This document shows positions 6,525 through 13,807 of a stretch of DNA of 23,475 nt, one piece after another (within the stretch, counting starts at the first letter, position 1; each line of letters opens with the position of its first letter). This DNA comes from Alphaproteobacteria bacterium (GTDB lineage Bacteria; Pseudomonadota; Alphaproteobacteria; Rickettsiales; UBA1997): positions 1 through 23,475 of the forward strand of contig VGDJ01000003.1 of assembly GCA_016869775.1 (NCBI GenBank), written 5' to 3'. The notes under the pieces are model-generated. The model did no database searches. It was not told the DNA's origin and worked only from the letters and a program-made list of their open reading frames with translations. Both the position numbers and the translations under genes were made by a program.

Positions 6525-7494
6525 AAAAATCATAATTCTATTAAATATTGCACTTTTGATTATTGCCAATGTTGCAATTGCTAAAGAATCCGGTATTCCA
6601 TCTTGGTTTTCAAAGCCACGTAAAAATAATATTGATGTTTTATATGGGATTGGAGAGGGTGCTTCTCTTGAAGAGGCCACCAAAAATGCTCTTGCTGATA
6701 TAGCTGGTAAATTAGTGGTTTCTATTTCATCAGAATCGCAACTTACAAAAGAAGAAAATCAAAATAGTTTCAACGAAGAACTGCGTCAAAAGGTTCGTCA
6801 ATCTATCGAAAAAATTAGTTTTTCTGGATATGAGGTTTCAAAAAGTGAAGAAATTGACAAAAGATTTTACGTTGAAGTTTCTGTCGAGAGAGATCCTTTT
6901 ATAAATGAACAAAAGGAGCGAATCGAGTTTTTAAAGCGTAAAATTAACGATCTTGATAAAAATTCGTCGTTAGCCAATCCAATTCAACGAAGAACAAGTC
7001 TTATAAAAATACTAGATTTATGTAAAGAACTTGAGCTAAAGGGGCGTATTTTGGCTGGAGCTCAAGAAGAAGTTGATATGAAAAATATTTTATCAAGCAT
7101 CGCTAATTATCAAAATGAATTTGAAAAGTCGTCATCTTCGATTGAATTCTTTTTTGACAATTCGACTCCCAAAGATTTGATACAAATAATTCGGACCGCA
7201 CTTAACAAAGATGGTCTTAAAATTGCTAAAAATTTTGATAAAAATGACGCCAATCTGATTGTGATAAGGGGCAATTATGCTTCAACTTCAAATTTCGTTT
7301 ATGGCGCTTATATTACAAAACTAAATGTGGATTTTGAAAATTTTTCGCAAGGAAAAGTTGTGGCAAGTAATGGTGTTGAGGTTTCTGGAAGTTCAACTAT
7401 CAGTGAATCCGAGGCAACCAAGTCGGCTATAAAATCTATGGAAGAAAAAATCCAAAAAGATGGAATTCTCAAAATTCTCGGTATTTTAAATTAA
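6517..7494 (+). CDS. Periplasmic protein with N-terminal LPP20-like domain
   Basis: This 325-residue exported protein starts with a signal peptide whose likely cleavage follows AIA at residue 22; no Cys follows, so it is not a lipoprotein. Residues 27-125 repeat the plan of the cluster's first protein: IPSWF--P, LYGIGEGASLEEATKNALADIAGKL, a helix, and a strand RFYVEVSVERDPF. About 128-165 is a charged helix, probably coiled coil. The C-terminal half (about 205-325) forms a second, unassigned domain with alternating strands and helices, including LIVIRGNY and KLNVDF. The layout recalls the N-terminal region of Vibrio FlgT, which has an LPP20/FlgP-like fold. It overlaps the small lipoprotein gene by 8 nt and is followed 59 nt later by the CsgG-like gene, so one mRNA is likely. 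Confidence 0.7.
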   Translation: MNKKIIILLNIALLIIANVAIAKESGIPSWFSKPRKNNIDVLYGIGEGASLEEATKNALADIAGKLVVSISSESQLTKEENQNSFNEELRQKVRQSIEKISFSGYEVSKSEEIDKRFYVEVSVERDPFINEQKERIEFLKRKINDLDKNSSLANPIQRRTSLIKILDLCKELELKGRILAGAQEEVDMKNILSSIANYQNEFEKSSSSIEFFFDNSTPKDLIQIIRTALNKDGLKIAKNFDKNDANLIVIRGNYASTSNFVYGAYITKLNVDFENFSQGKVVASNGVEVSGSSTISESEATKSAIKSMEEKIQKDGILKILGILN

Positions 7495-7553
7495 ACCCTA
7501 TGCAACATAAAACTCTTAAAAATAATAAGATCTTTAACAACAATTTTAAAAAT

Positions 7554-8603
7554 ATGAAATTCAAACTTCTTGCAATAGCTCTAATCGTGTCTTCTTGTAC
7601 GCCAACTATTAAAAATTTTGAAAAATATCAAAAGCAATTTATTTCCAAAAGCGACTATATGCCAGATGAACAAACTCTTGAAAATAAGATTTCGAAAGTT
7701 GCAATTTTTGATTTTGAAGAGGGCGAGATCGAGATTGCAAAACAAGCTAATCTCGGAAAGTCAGTCGCAACTGGTATTGAGGGCGCCTTATCAAAATTCC
7801 GACTGGCCGAATTAGTCGATCGAAAAGCGACCGAAAAACTTAAACAAGAAGTTCAACTTGCTGAAATGAATAAAACTGGATCATACAAGGGTCCAAAATT
7901 GGCTGATTATGCAATATCTGGGGCAATTTCAAACGCAAGTTTTGCGAATAAATATGTTTCAGGGAGCACTTATATTAATCCCAAAGATGGTTCGGTAATT
8001 TCAATTCCACCTAAGTTTGTATACAATTCGCAAGTTTCGGGAAATATTAAAATTTATGAATTACCCTCTTTAGCAGTGATTGAAACAATTGAATTGAATG
8101 GCAAAGCTGTTCGTTCAGAAAATGTTCAACAAGATGGTGGAATTAGTTTGGGTGGAATTCAAATTGGTGGTTCACAAGAACGTGGAATTCAAAGAGATGA
8201 TGGTTTGGTCCGCCAAGCCGGAGCTGATGCAATTGATGAGGCTGAAGCTTCTATTAGAAATGCTTTTGCTAAAAGAGGCTTTATTCTTGAAAAGAGAGTG
8301 CTTGAGGGAAAGTCAATTTTTAAGATAAATCTTGGTTCTGAAGATGGATTAAAGCATGGCGATAAATTTGATGTTATTGGTCAATATGAAGTTGAAAATT
8401 CAATTAGCGGTAAATCTGAAATTGAAAGACGGGTAATCGCATCTGGTGTTATTTCTGATAAAATCGATCCAAAAAATTCTTGGATAATTCTTGCTGATAA
8501 AAAATATGATTCATTAATTAGAATTGGTGACATGGTAAAAATGAAATACTCTAAAAGTGCTTTAAAATCTTTTGCTAAAATGGCCAATAACTTAGCTAAA
8601 TAA
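7554..8603 (+). CDS. CsgG/FlgT-like outer-membrane lipoprotein
   Basis: I start this gene at the ATG at 7554 rather than at 7500, because it places a proper lipoprotein signal at the N-terminus: MKFKLLAIALIVSSC, lipidated at Cys15. The mature protein (total 349 residues) has a CsgG/TolB-like domain at about 45-230: KVAIFDFEEGEI, LGKSVATGIEGALSKF, LAELVDR, ADYAISGAIS, then a long helix VRQAGADAIDEAEASIRNAF. A Gly-rich loop (GGISLGGIQIGG) interrupts it. The C-terminal part (about 255-335) has KSIFKINLGSEDGLKHGDKF and RIGDMVKMKY, the pattern of the FlgT C-terminal domain. CsgG relatives form outer-membrane rings or act as assembly lipoproteins. Without curli or flagellar genes nearby the cargo is unknown. 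Confidence 0.75.
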   Translation: MKFKLLAIALIVSSCTPTIKNFEKYQKQFISKSDYMPDEQTLENKISKVAIFDFEEGEIEIAKQANLGKSVATGIEGALSKFRLAELVDRKATEKLKQEVQLAEMNKTGSYKGPKLADYAISGAISNASFANKYVSGSTYINPKDGSVISIPPKFVYNSQVSGNIKIYELPSLAVIETIELNGKAVRSENVQQDGGISLGGIQIGGSQERGIQRDDGLVRQAGADAIDEAEASIRNAFAKRGFILEKRVLEGKSIFKINLGSEDGLKHGDKFDVIGQYEVENSISGKSEIERRVIASGVISDKIDPKNSWIILADKKYDSLIRIGDMVKMKYSKSALKSFAKMANNLAK

Positions 8604-8610
8604 AAATTCG

Positions 8611-9480
8611 ATGAAAAAAATAGGTGGCTTGTCCGAAATAATTCAAGATTATGATTATTATATTTTTGATATTTGGGGCGTTATACATGATGGTTCCAAG
8701 CTTTACCCAAATGCCTTGGAAACTCTTAGTTACCTTCGCAAAAATCATAAAAAAATTTGTTTTTTATCAAATGCTCCTAGGAGAGCTTCAAAAGTTGAGT
8801 CAATACTAAATAAATTTGGCATTAATAATCAACTTTACGATTTTGTTCTCAGTTCAGGAGAGTCAACATTTGCCGAGTTAAAAGATAATCAAGATAATGA
8901 CTATAAAAATTTTGGAAAAAAATATTTTTATATTGGACCCGAAAAAGATTTGGATTTGCTCGAAGGTCTTTTTTACCAAAAAGTTGATGAATTGGATAAG
9001 GCAGATTTTGTCCTAAATACTGGTTTTGACAACGACAACTCAACCATTCATGAAAAATTACCGCTTGCAATTCAGGCGAGCAAATTTAGACTGCCGATGC
9101 TTTGCGTTAATCCTGATCTGATTGTTGTAAAACAGAATGGTGAAGAGATGATATGCGCAGGTGCCTTAGCCATTGAATATAAAAAACTTGGTGGCGATGT
9201 CCATTATCATGGAAAACCTTTTAAGAGGGTTTATGAAATGGTTCTTGAAAAATTCTCAATGCCAAATAAAGATTCTTTCTTAGCAATTGGAGATGGTCTT
9301 GAAACAGATATTAAGGGAGCTAATGATTTTAAAATTAATAATGTCTTAGTTTCGGGTGGCATCTTAGCAAAGGAATTAAAAATTAATTTTTGGCAAGATG
9401 CTAACGAAATTTTATTAAAAAAAGTCTTTGATAAATACAATATTTTTCCAAATTATATAATTTCAAATCTAAAAATATGA
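8611..9480 (+). CDS. HAD superfamily class IIA hydrolase (TIGR01459 type)
   Basis: This 289-residue cytoplasmic protein belongs to the HAD class IIA group, related to NagD and 4-nitrophenylphosphatases. Motif I is FDIWGVIHDG with the nucleophile Asp20; motif II is SNAPR (53-57); the conserved Lys is in HYHGKPFKRVY (Lys202); motif IV is GDGLETDIKGA (227-237). The usual second Asp of DxD is Trp22. To my knowledge this DxWGV form marks the TIGR01459 family, common in Alphaproteobacteria, whose substrate is not settled. It lies 7 nt after the CsgG-like gene and overlaps the PPIase gene by 4 nt (ATGA), so it may be on the same transcript as either neighbour group. The stop is TGA. Confidence 0.9.
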   Translation: MKKIGGLSEIIQDYDYYIFDIWGVIHDGSKLYPNALETLSYLRKNHKKICFLSNAPRRASKVESILNKFGINNQLYDFVLSSGESTFAELKDNQDNDYKNFGKKYFYIGPEKDLDLLEGLFYQKVDELDKADFVLNTGFDNDNSTIHEKLPLAIQASKFRLPMLCVNPDLIVVKQNGEEMICAGALAIEYKKLGGDVHYHGKPFKRVYEMVLEKFSMPNKDSFLAIGDGLETDIKGANDFKINNVLVSGGILAKELKINFWQDANEILLKKVFDKYNIFPNYIISNLKI

Positions 9481-10544
9481 AACTCTACTCTAGAAGAAAG
9501 AAAAGCCCTATTAAAATCTTGGTATTGATAACTTTGCTTGTTGGCGCCAGTTTCGCTTTATCGAGGTTTTTTTTAAGTTCGAAAGCAGATGATTTAATTG
9601 TTGCGCAAATTGACGATGAAAACATCTTCAAATCAGAAATTGAAAAAAAGATAAATGAAGTTTTTGCCAATAATCAAAATGGTAAAATAAGTTTTGAAAA
9701 GCTACCAGAACAAGTTCTAGAGGTTTTTGCCAGAGAAATTTATCTTGATAAAAAAATTATTGCCGAAGCCAAAAGATTGGGCCTAGATAACACTCTTGAA
9801 GTTAAGAGCCTAATTGAATCTTTTAAAACCTCAACAATACGTCAAGCCTACATAAATAACGCCTTAAAAGATGTTATTAACGATCAAAAAATTGTTGAAA
9901 AATTTAATGAATTAAACGCTGAATTGGAAAGTAAAAGTGAATACAAATATTCTCAAATTGTATTGCGCGATGAGGGTGGGGCGTTAAATGTTTTGAAGGA
10001 AATTAAAAATTCTAAAAAACCCCTAAAATTTGCTGATGCTGCAAGAAAATATTCAGTTGATACAATGTCATCTTCAAGTGGTGGAGAGGTAAATTACAAA
10101 TCTGAATCGACCATTAATGTCAAAATTCTTGAAACCCTTAAATCCATCAAAAAAGACGAGATTTCCGAGCCTATTAAAATTGATGAATTGTGGTTTATCA
10201 TTAAATTAAGCGATGTCAAAAAATCCAAACCAATGGAGTTTGAATCTTCAAAAGAATATATTCGTCACATTCTAAAAATTGAAGAAATTGAAAAAATTAA
10301 CGGTAAATTTATTAAAGATAACAAAGTAAAATTATTAATTAAAAAATCCTCTGAAGACCAAAATAAAAACAACGACTCTCCTGAAACAAATGGCTTGCAG
10401 TCAAATGAAGAAAATTCTGGCAACGGAAATATTGAGAAATCATCAGATAGTAAATCTTCTTCACTAGATTCTTCAACCGAATCATCTGAGTCTGACGCTC
10501 AGCTCAACAAAAAAAATGATGAAATCAAGCAACAAAAGCTTTAA
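9477..10544 (+). CDS. Membrane-anchored parvulin-type peptidyl-prolyl isomerase
   Basis: This is a SurA/PpiC-type folding catalyst for exported proteins. The 355 residues read as a basic N-terminus (SRRKKS), one hydrophobic segment (about 13-33) acting as anchor or uncleaved signal, a helical SurA-like chaperone region (about 40-150), and a parvulin domain (about 154-248). The parvulin domain is recognised from YKYSQIVLRDEGGA, FADAARKYSVDT, SGGEVNY, KKDEISEPIKIDELWFIIKL. After a further helix comes a Ser/Asn/Glu-rich low-complexity tail (about 290-355). Parvulin signature positions are diverged but readable. It is not in the usual lptD-surA-pdxA-ksgA context, so I do not call it surA. The last 29 nt overlap rlmB. 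Confidence 0.85.
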   Translation: MKLYSRRKKSPIKILVLITLLVGASFALSRFFLSSKADDLIVAQIDDENIFKSEIEKKINEVFANNQNGKISFEKLPEQVLEVFAREIYLDKKIIAEAKRLGLDNTLEVKSLIESFKTSTIRQAYINNALKDVINDQKIVEKFNELNAELESKSEYKYSQIVLRDEGGALNVLKEIKNSKKPLKFADAARKYSVDTMSSSSGGEVNYKSESTINVKILETLKSIKKDEISEPIKIDELWFIIKLSDVKKSKPMEFESSKEYIRHILKIEEIEKINGKFIKDNKVKLLIKKSSEDQNKNNDSPETNGLQSNEENSGNGNIEKSSDSKSSSLDSSTESSESDAQLNKKNDEIKQQKL

Positions 10545-11340
10545 GACAATCAAGTCCTCTCGCCATCGTGATGGTGATGGTGAGTTGAACTGGCTCTGGG
10601 TTGGAGGTAAAAATCCATGTTTTTTGATTTTAAAAAATCACCAAAGACAGATATTCGAAATTTTAATCACAGAAAATAACCGTGAGGCTTTTAATAATTT
10701 TATAAAAAAAAATTCTTTAGAGCATTTTTTTAAAATAACTAAAATTGTCGATAATAATTTTTTAAATCAGACATTATCGCGAGACTTTGTTCACCAGGGT
10801 ATTGCAATAAAGGTTTCAAAAATAAACTTAAAAACCCAATTTGAGTTACTCGAAGAGTTAAACCATATCGATAACAAAAACGATCTTCCAAATATTTTAA
10901 TACTTGATCAAATTACTGATCCGCAAAATGTTGGGGCTATTATTAGAAGCGCCGTAGCTTTTGACTTTAACAAAATTATTTTTTGCGCACATAATTGTGC
11001 AAAAGAATCTTCATCGATGATTAAAGCTTCTGCCGGAAATATTGAATTTGCTGAGCTCTTCGTCGCAAGTAATTTAAACAATCTTTTAGATAAATTAAAA
11101 AAAATTGGTTATTGGTGCGTTGGATTGGCTGGAGAGGGCTCAATGAATGAGAAAAAAATTGCAGAATATAAAAATATAGCTTTAGTTGTTGGTTCAGAAG
11201 GGGATGGAATCAGAAGTTTGGTCAAAAAAAATTGCGATATTTTGGTTCGAATTAATACCAATATTGCGGTCGAAAGTCTGAATGTATCGGTTGCTACCGC
11301 TATAGCATTAAACGAAATATATAAATCTAAAAATGTTTAA
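10516..11340 (+). CDS. rlmB: SpoU-family rRNA 2'-O-methyltransferase, RlmB-like
   Basis: This SPOUT-class enzyme would methylate the 2'-O of a guanosine in 23S rRNA (G2251 in E. coli) using S-adenosylmethionine. The 274 residues contain all three SpoU motifs: LDQITDPQNVGAIIRSA (130-146, with Asn138 and Arg144), VVGSEGDGIR (224-233, Glu228), and AVESLNVSVATAIAL (251-265). The N-terminal substrate-binding domain (about 25-105) is present, but the usual LYGRH start of that domain reads LWVGGKNP here. A tRNA methyltransferase of the same family cannot be fully excluded, though the N-terminal L30e-like domain favours rlmB. ATG codons at 10516 and 10519 are both possible starts. It overlaps the PPIase gene by 29 nt and nadK by 8 nt. 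Confidence 0.88.
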   Translation: MMKSSNKSFKTIKSSRHRDGDGELNWLWVGGKNPCFLILKNHQRQIFEILITENNREAFNNFIKKNSLEHFFKITKIVDNNFLNQTLSRDFVHQGIAIKVSKINLKTQFELLEELNHIDNKNDLPNILILDQITDPQNVGAIIRSAVAFDFNKIIFCAHNCAKESSSMIKASAGNIEFAELFVASNLNNLLDKLKKIGYWCVGLAGEGSMNEKKIAEYKNIALVVGSEGDGIRSLVKKNCDILVRINTNIAVESLNVSVATAIALNEIYKSKNV

Positions 11341-12121
11341 AAACATCGGTATAATTGGTGCCAAAAATAATGATTTAGCTCTTAAGCAAAAAGATTTATT
11401 GGTGCAAAAATATAATTTTCAAGATTTGACCATGTCGCATCAAAATATTGAAGATTATGATTTAATAATTGCTGTTGGTGGAGATGGCTTAATGCTTCAC
11501 CTTCTTCATGATTTTGAAAATTATCCTGTGCCGATTTATGGAATTAATTGCGGAACGGTAGGTTTTTTGATGAATTCATATCAAGATGGGGATTTGATTA
11601 AAGCAATTGATAATGCTCACATTTCTAAAATTAATCCTCTTAAAATGGTTGCAACCGACATTGACAATATTAAGCACACACATGTTGCAATTAATGAAGT
11701 TGCGCTTCTTCGTCAAACTAATCAGGCCAGTAAAATTCAAATAGAAATAAATTCTAAAGAGCGATTATCTTGTCTTGCTGCAGATGGAATTCTGGTTGCA
11801 ACATCAGCCGGAAGTACCGCTTACAATCTTTCAGCTGGGGGCCCAATTATCCCGTTTGGGGCAAAAATTTTAGCCTTAACTCCAATTAGTCCATTTAGAC
11901 CCAGAAAATGGAATGGGGCGTTGCTTCCATCTCATACTAAAATAAAATTTAAAGTTTTGGATTATAACGATCGTCCAGTTAGCGCAACTGCCGATTCGCG
12001 CGAAGTTAGGAATGTAATTGAGGTAGAAATATTTGAAGATTTAAGTAAGGAGTTTAAGATTTTATTTGACCCCAATCACTCTCTTGAAGAGAGAATTATA
12101 CGCGAACAATTTGGTGACTAA
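11333..12121 (+). CDS. nadK: NAD kinase
   Basis: This cytoplasmic enzyme phosphorylates NAD to NADP. At 262 residues it is of the short alphaproteobacterial type. The GGDG motif (49-52, catalytic Asp51), the NE pair (121-122), and DGILVATSAGSTAYNLSAGGPI (from 151) are intact. LTPISPFRPRKWNGALLP follows, a form I associate with alphaproteobacterial NAD kinases. The N-terminal domain is compact, as in that group. It overlaps rlmB by 8 nt and closes the overlapping four-gene run that starts with the HAD gene. It converges on tRNA-Ile, 62 bp away, with no strong terminator visible between them. Confidence 0.94.
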   Translation: MFKNIGIIGAKNNDLALKQKDLLVQKYNFQDLTMSHQNIEDYDLIIAVGGDGLMLHLLHDFENYPVPIYGINCGTVGFLMNSYQDGDLIKAIDNAHISKINPLKMVATDIDNIKHTHVAINEVALLRQTNQASKIQIEINSKERLSCLAADGILVATSAGSTAYNLSAGGPIIPFGAKILALTPISPFRPRKWNGALLPSHTKIKFKVLDYNDRPVSATADSREVRNVIEVEIFEDLSKEFKILFDPNHSLEERIIREQFGD

Positions 12122-12183
12122 AATAAGCTAGATTGGTTGAATGCGACTAAGCGTTTGAAAAACTCATCAAAACTATTCTTAAA

Positions 12184-12260
12184 TGGTGGGTCTGGGTGGA
12201 CTTGAACCACCGACCTCGCACTTATCAGGCGCGCACTCTAACCAACTGAGCTACAAACCC
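12184..12260 (-). tRNA. tRNA-Ile (anticodon GAT)
   Basis: On the minus strand a full 77-nt cloverleaf can be drawn. The acceptor stem GGGTTTG pairs with CAGACCC, followed by A and an encoded CCA. The D arm has GCTC/GAGT around AGTTGGTTA. The anticodon stem CGCGC/GTGCG (one G-T pair) holds loop CTGATAA. The variable loop is AGGTC, and the T arm is GGTGG TTCAAGT CCACC. Anticodon GAT reads ATC and ATT. In many bacteria this tRNA sits inside the rRNA operon; here it stands between nadK and metF with no rRNA or tRNA-Ala nearby. Confidence 0.97.
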
Positions 12261-12295
12261 ATTCAAAAAAATTAAGATTCGAAACTAGGCTAAAA

Positions 12296-12324
12296 TTTAC
12301 AGGTTTTGAATGATTGAAATTCAA
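12296..12324 (-). promoter_or_regulatory. Candidate promoter of tRNA-Ile
   Basis: On the minus strand TTGAAT (12324-12319) and TGTAAA (12301-12296) are 17 bp apart, each a 4-of-6 match to the sigma-70 hexamers. The -10 lies about 35 bp before the tRNA 5' end. A 7+7 bp inverted repeat (TTTGAAT at 12305-12311, ATTCAAA at 12319-12325) overlaps it. The rest of the 267-bp gap up to metF holds no ORF or recognised RNA. Confidence 0.3.
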
Positions 12325-12527
12325 AGAAAAATTGTTTAAAAAATAAGCTAGTTTTTTAAATAAAGTCCGAAAATTTTATTCGCCCAATCGATAATTGTCA
12401 ATTGACTAATCAAAAAAAATATAAATCATAATTAATGCTATTTGGATTAAGAGTTTGATATGTTTGCGATGTTTAAAATTAAATTCCAAGTTAGTATATT
12501 TTTCAAAATATCGATGATTACCAATTC

Positions 12528-13442
12528 ATGAAAATATTTGCCAATAATCTTGAAGAAGTTGTTCTTAATCAAAGAAAATTAAATGTTTCTTTTGAATTTT
12601 TTCCTCCAAAAAATGATGAAATGGAGTTAAAATTATGGGATGCCATTTTTAACCTTAAGCATCTTCAGCCCCATTTTGTTTCAGTAACTTATGGAGCTGG
12701 CGGTTCAACTCGCGAAAGGACCCACCATACAATTGCTCGAATAATTAATGAAACCAAACTAAAGCCAGCTTCGCACTTAACTTGCGTCGGTGCTTCAAAA
12801 GAAGAAATCGATAAAATTCTGCGCAATTATTGGCAGATTGGAGTTAGGCATATTGTTGCTCTTCGGGGCGACATGCCTGCTTCAAGTCCAAATTATCAAT
12901 TGCATCCAAATGGTTATAAATATGCGAGTGAATTGGTTTTGGGTATAAAAAAATTATCTTCTGAAAATATCAATTTTGAGATTTCGGTGGCTGGTTATCC
13001 AGAAAAACATCCCGAAGCAAAGTCAATGCAAAATGATATAGATAATCTTAAGCGTAAAGTTGAAGCTGGGGCCACTCGTATCATTACACAATTCTTTTTT
13101 GATTCCGAGGTTTTTCTAAAATTTGTTGATTTATGCCGAAAAAATAAAATCGAAATCCCAATCGTTCCTGGCATTTTGCCAGTGACAAACGTTAAACAAG
13201 CAAAGCATTTTGCTAAGATGTGCGGAGCAAAGATTCCTAAATGGATGGAAGATGTTTTTAATGGTTTAGATCAATATGGTGAAACTCGAAATTTAGTTGC
13301 CGGAATTGTTGCTACCGAATTATGTCGAATACTTCATAATAAAGGTGTTAATGATTTTCACTTTTACACTCTTAATCGTAGCGAATTAACCATGGCTATT
13401 TGCCATCTTCTTGGGATTAGAATGCCAATAAAAGAAGAATAA
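12528..13442 (+). CDS. metF: 5,10-methylenetetrahydrofolate reductase
   Basis: This FAD enzyme reduces 5,10-methylene-THF to 5-methyl-THF, the methyl donor for methionine synthesis. The 304-residue length is normal. The MetF signatures are present: SFEFFPP (21-27, catalytic Glu23), VTYGAGGSTRERT (53-65), LRGDMP (112-117, Asp115 near the flavin N1), and ITQFFFD (186-192, Gln188 in folate binding). IPIVPGILPVTN follows in the usual place. The ATG at 12528 precedes the first conserved block by about 20 residues. The gene stands alone: upstream is tRNA-Ile on the other strand, downstream a 142-bp gap before infA. Together with metZ it implies that at least part of methionine synthesis is retained. 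Confidence 0.96.
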   Translation: MKIFANNLEEVVLNQRKLNVSFEFFPPKNDEMELKLWDAIFNLKHLQPHFVSVTYGAGGSTRERTHHTIARIINETKLKPASHLTCVGASKEEIDKILRNYWQIGVRHIVALRGDMPASSPNYQLHPNGYKYASELVLGIKKLSSENINFEISVAGYPEKHPEAKSMQNDIDNLKRKVEAGATRIITQFFFDSEVFLKFVDLCRKNKIEIPIVPGILPVTNVKQAKHFAKMCGAKIPKWMEDVFNGLDQYGETRNLVAGIVATELCRILHNKGVNDFHFYTLNRSELTMAICHLLGIRMPIKEE

Positions 13443-13584
13443 TATTTTTCAACTTAAAGGTCAGTGGAGAGGCTATTTTATTGCTTGTAAAAAATTTAAA
13501 AGCTTGCAATTGAATATTTTAATGTTAAGACTTGCGCCTCAATTTCCAAAAATCAATTTAATCAATAAATAAAAACAAACTAAA

Positions 13585-13803
13585 ATGCCCAAAGAAGATT
13601 TATTATCCATGAATGGATTGGTATTAGAGGTTTTGCCTAATACTATTTTTAAAGTTGAATTAGAAAATGGCCATGTGATTATCGCCCACGCTTCTGGAAA
13701 AATACGTAAAAATAAAATTCGCATATTGAAGGGTGATAAAGTCGAAGTTGAAATGACCACTTACGACCTAACCAAAGGTCGTATCGTTAGACGAAATATT
13801 TGA
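13585..13803 (+). CDS. infA: Translation initiation factor IF-1
   Basis: This 72-residue S1/OB-fold protein binds the ribosomal A site during initiation. It matches IF-1 along its whole length: KEDLLSMNGLVLEVLPNTIF, KVELENGHVIIAHASGKIR, RILKGDKVEVEMTTYDLTKG and the basic RIVRRNI end. Start and length are as in the family. The stop is TGA at 13801-13803, and topA begins 4 nt later, so the two are very likely co-transcribed. The 142-bp upstream gap is AT-rich and holds no convincing promoter pair or ORF. Confidence 0.96.
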   Translation: MPKEDLLSMNGLVLEVLPNTIFKVELENGHVIIAHASGKIRKNKIRILKGDKVEVEMTTYDLTKGRIVRRNI

Positions 13804-13807
13804 AATA

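Noticed and set aside
7500..7553. Upstream ATG for the CsgG-like gene
   Set aside because: The 18 extra residues are polar and would bury the lipoprotein signal that begins at the ATG at 7554.
12286..12301. GCTAAAA segment upstream of metF, considered as part of a SAM-II or SAM-V riboswitch
   Set aside because: No G/C-containing P1 stem or pseudoknot partner can be drawn around it, and it lies on the tRNA promoter side of the gap, over 200 bp from metF.
12121..12351. Direct repeat AAATAAGCTAG on both sides of tRNA-Ile (12121-12131 and 12341-12351), considered as an attachment site or target duplication
   Set aside because: Only 11 bp and AT-rich, with no integrase, no mobile gene between the copies, and neither copy overlapping the tRNA end.
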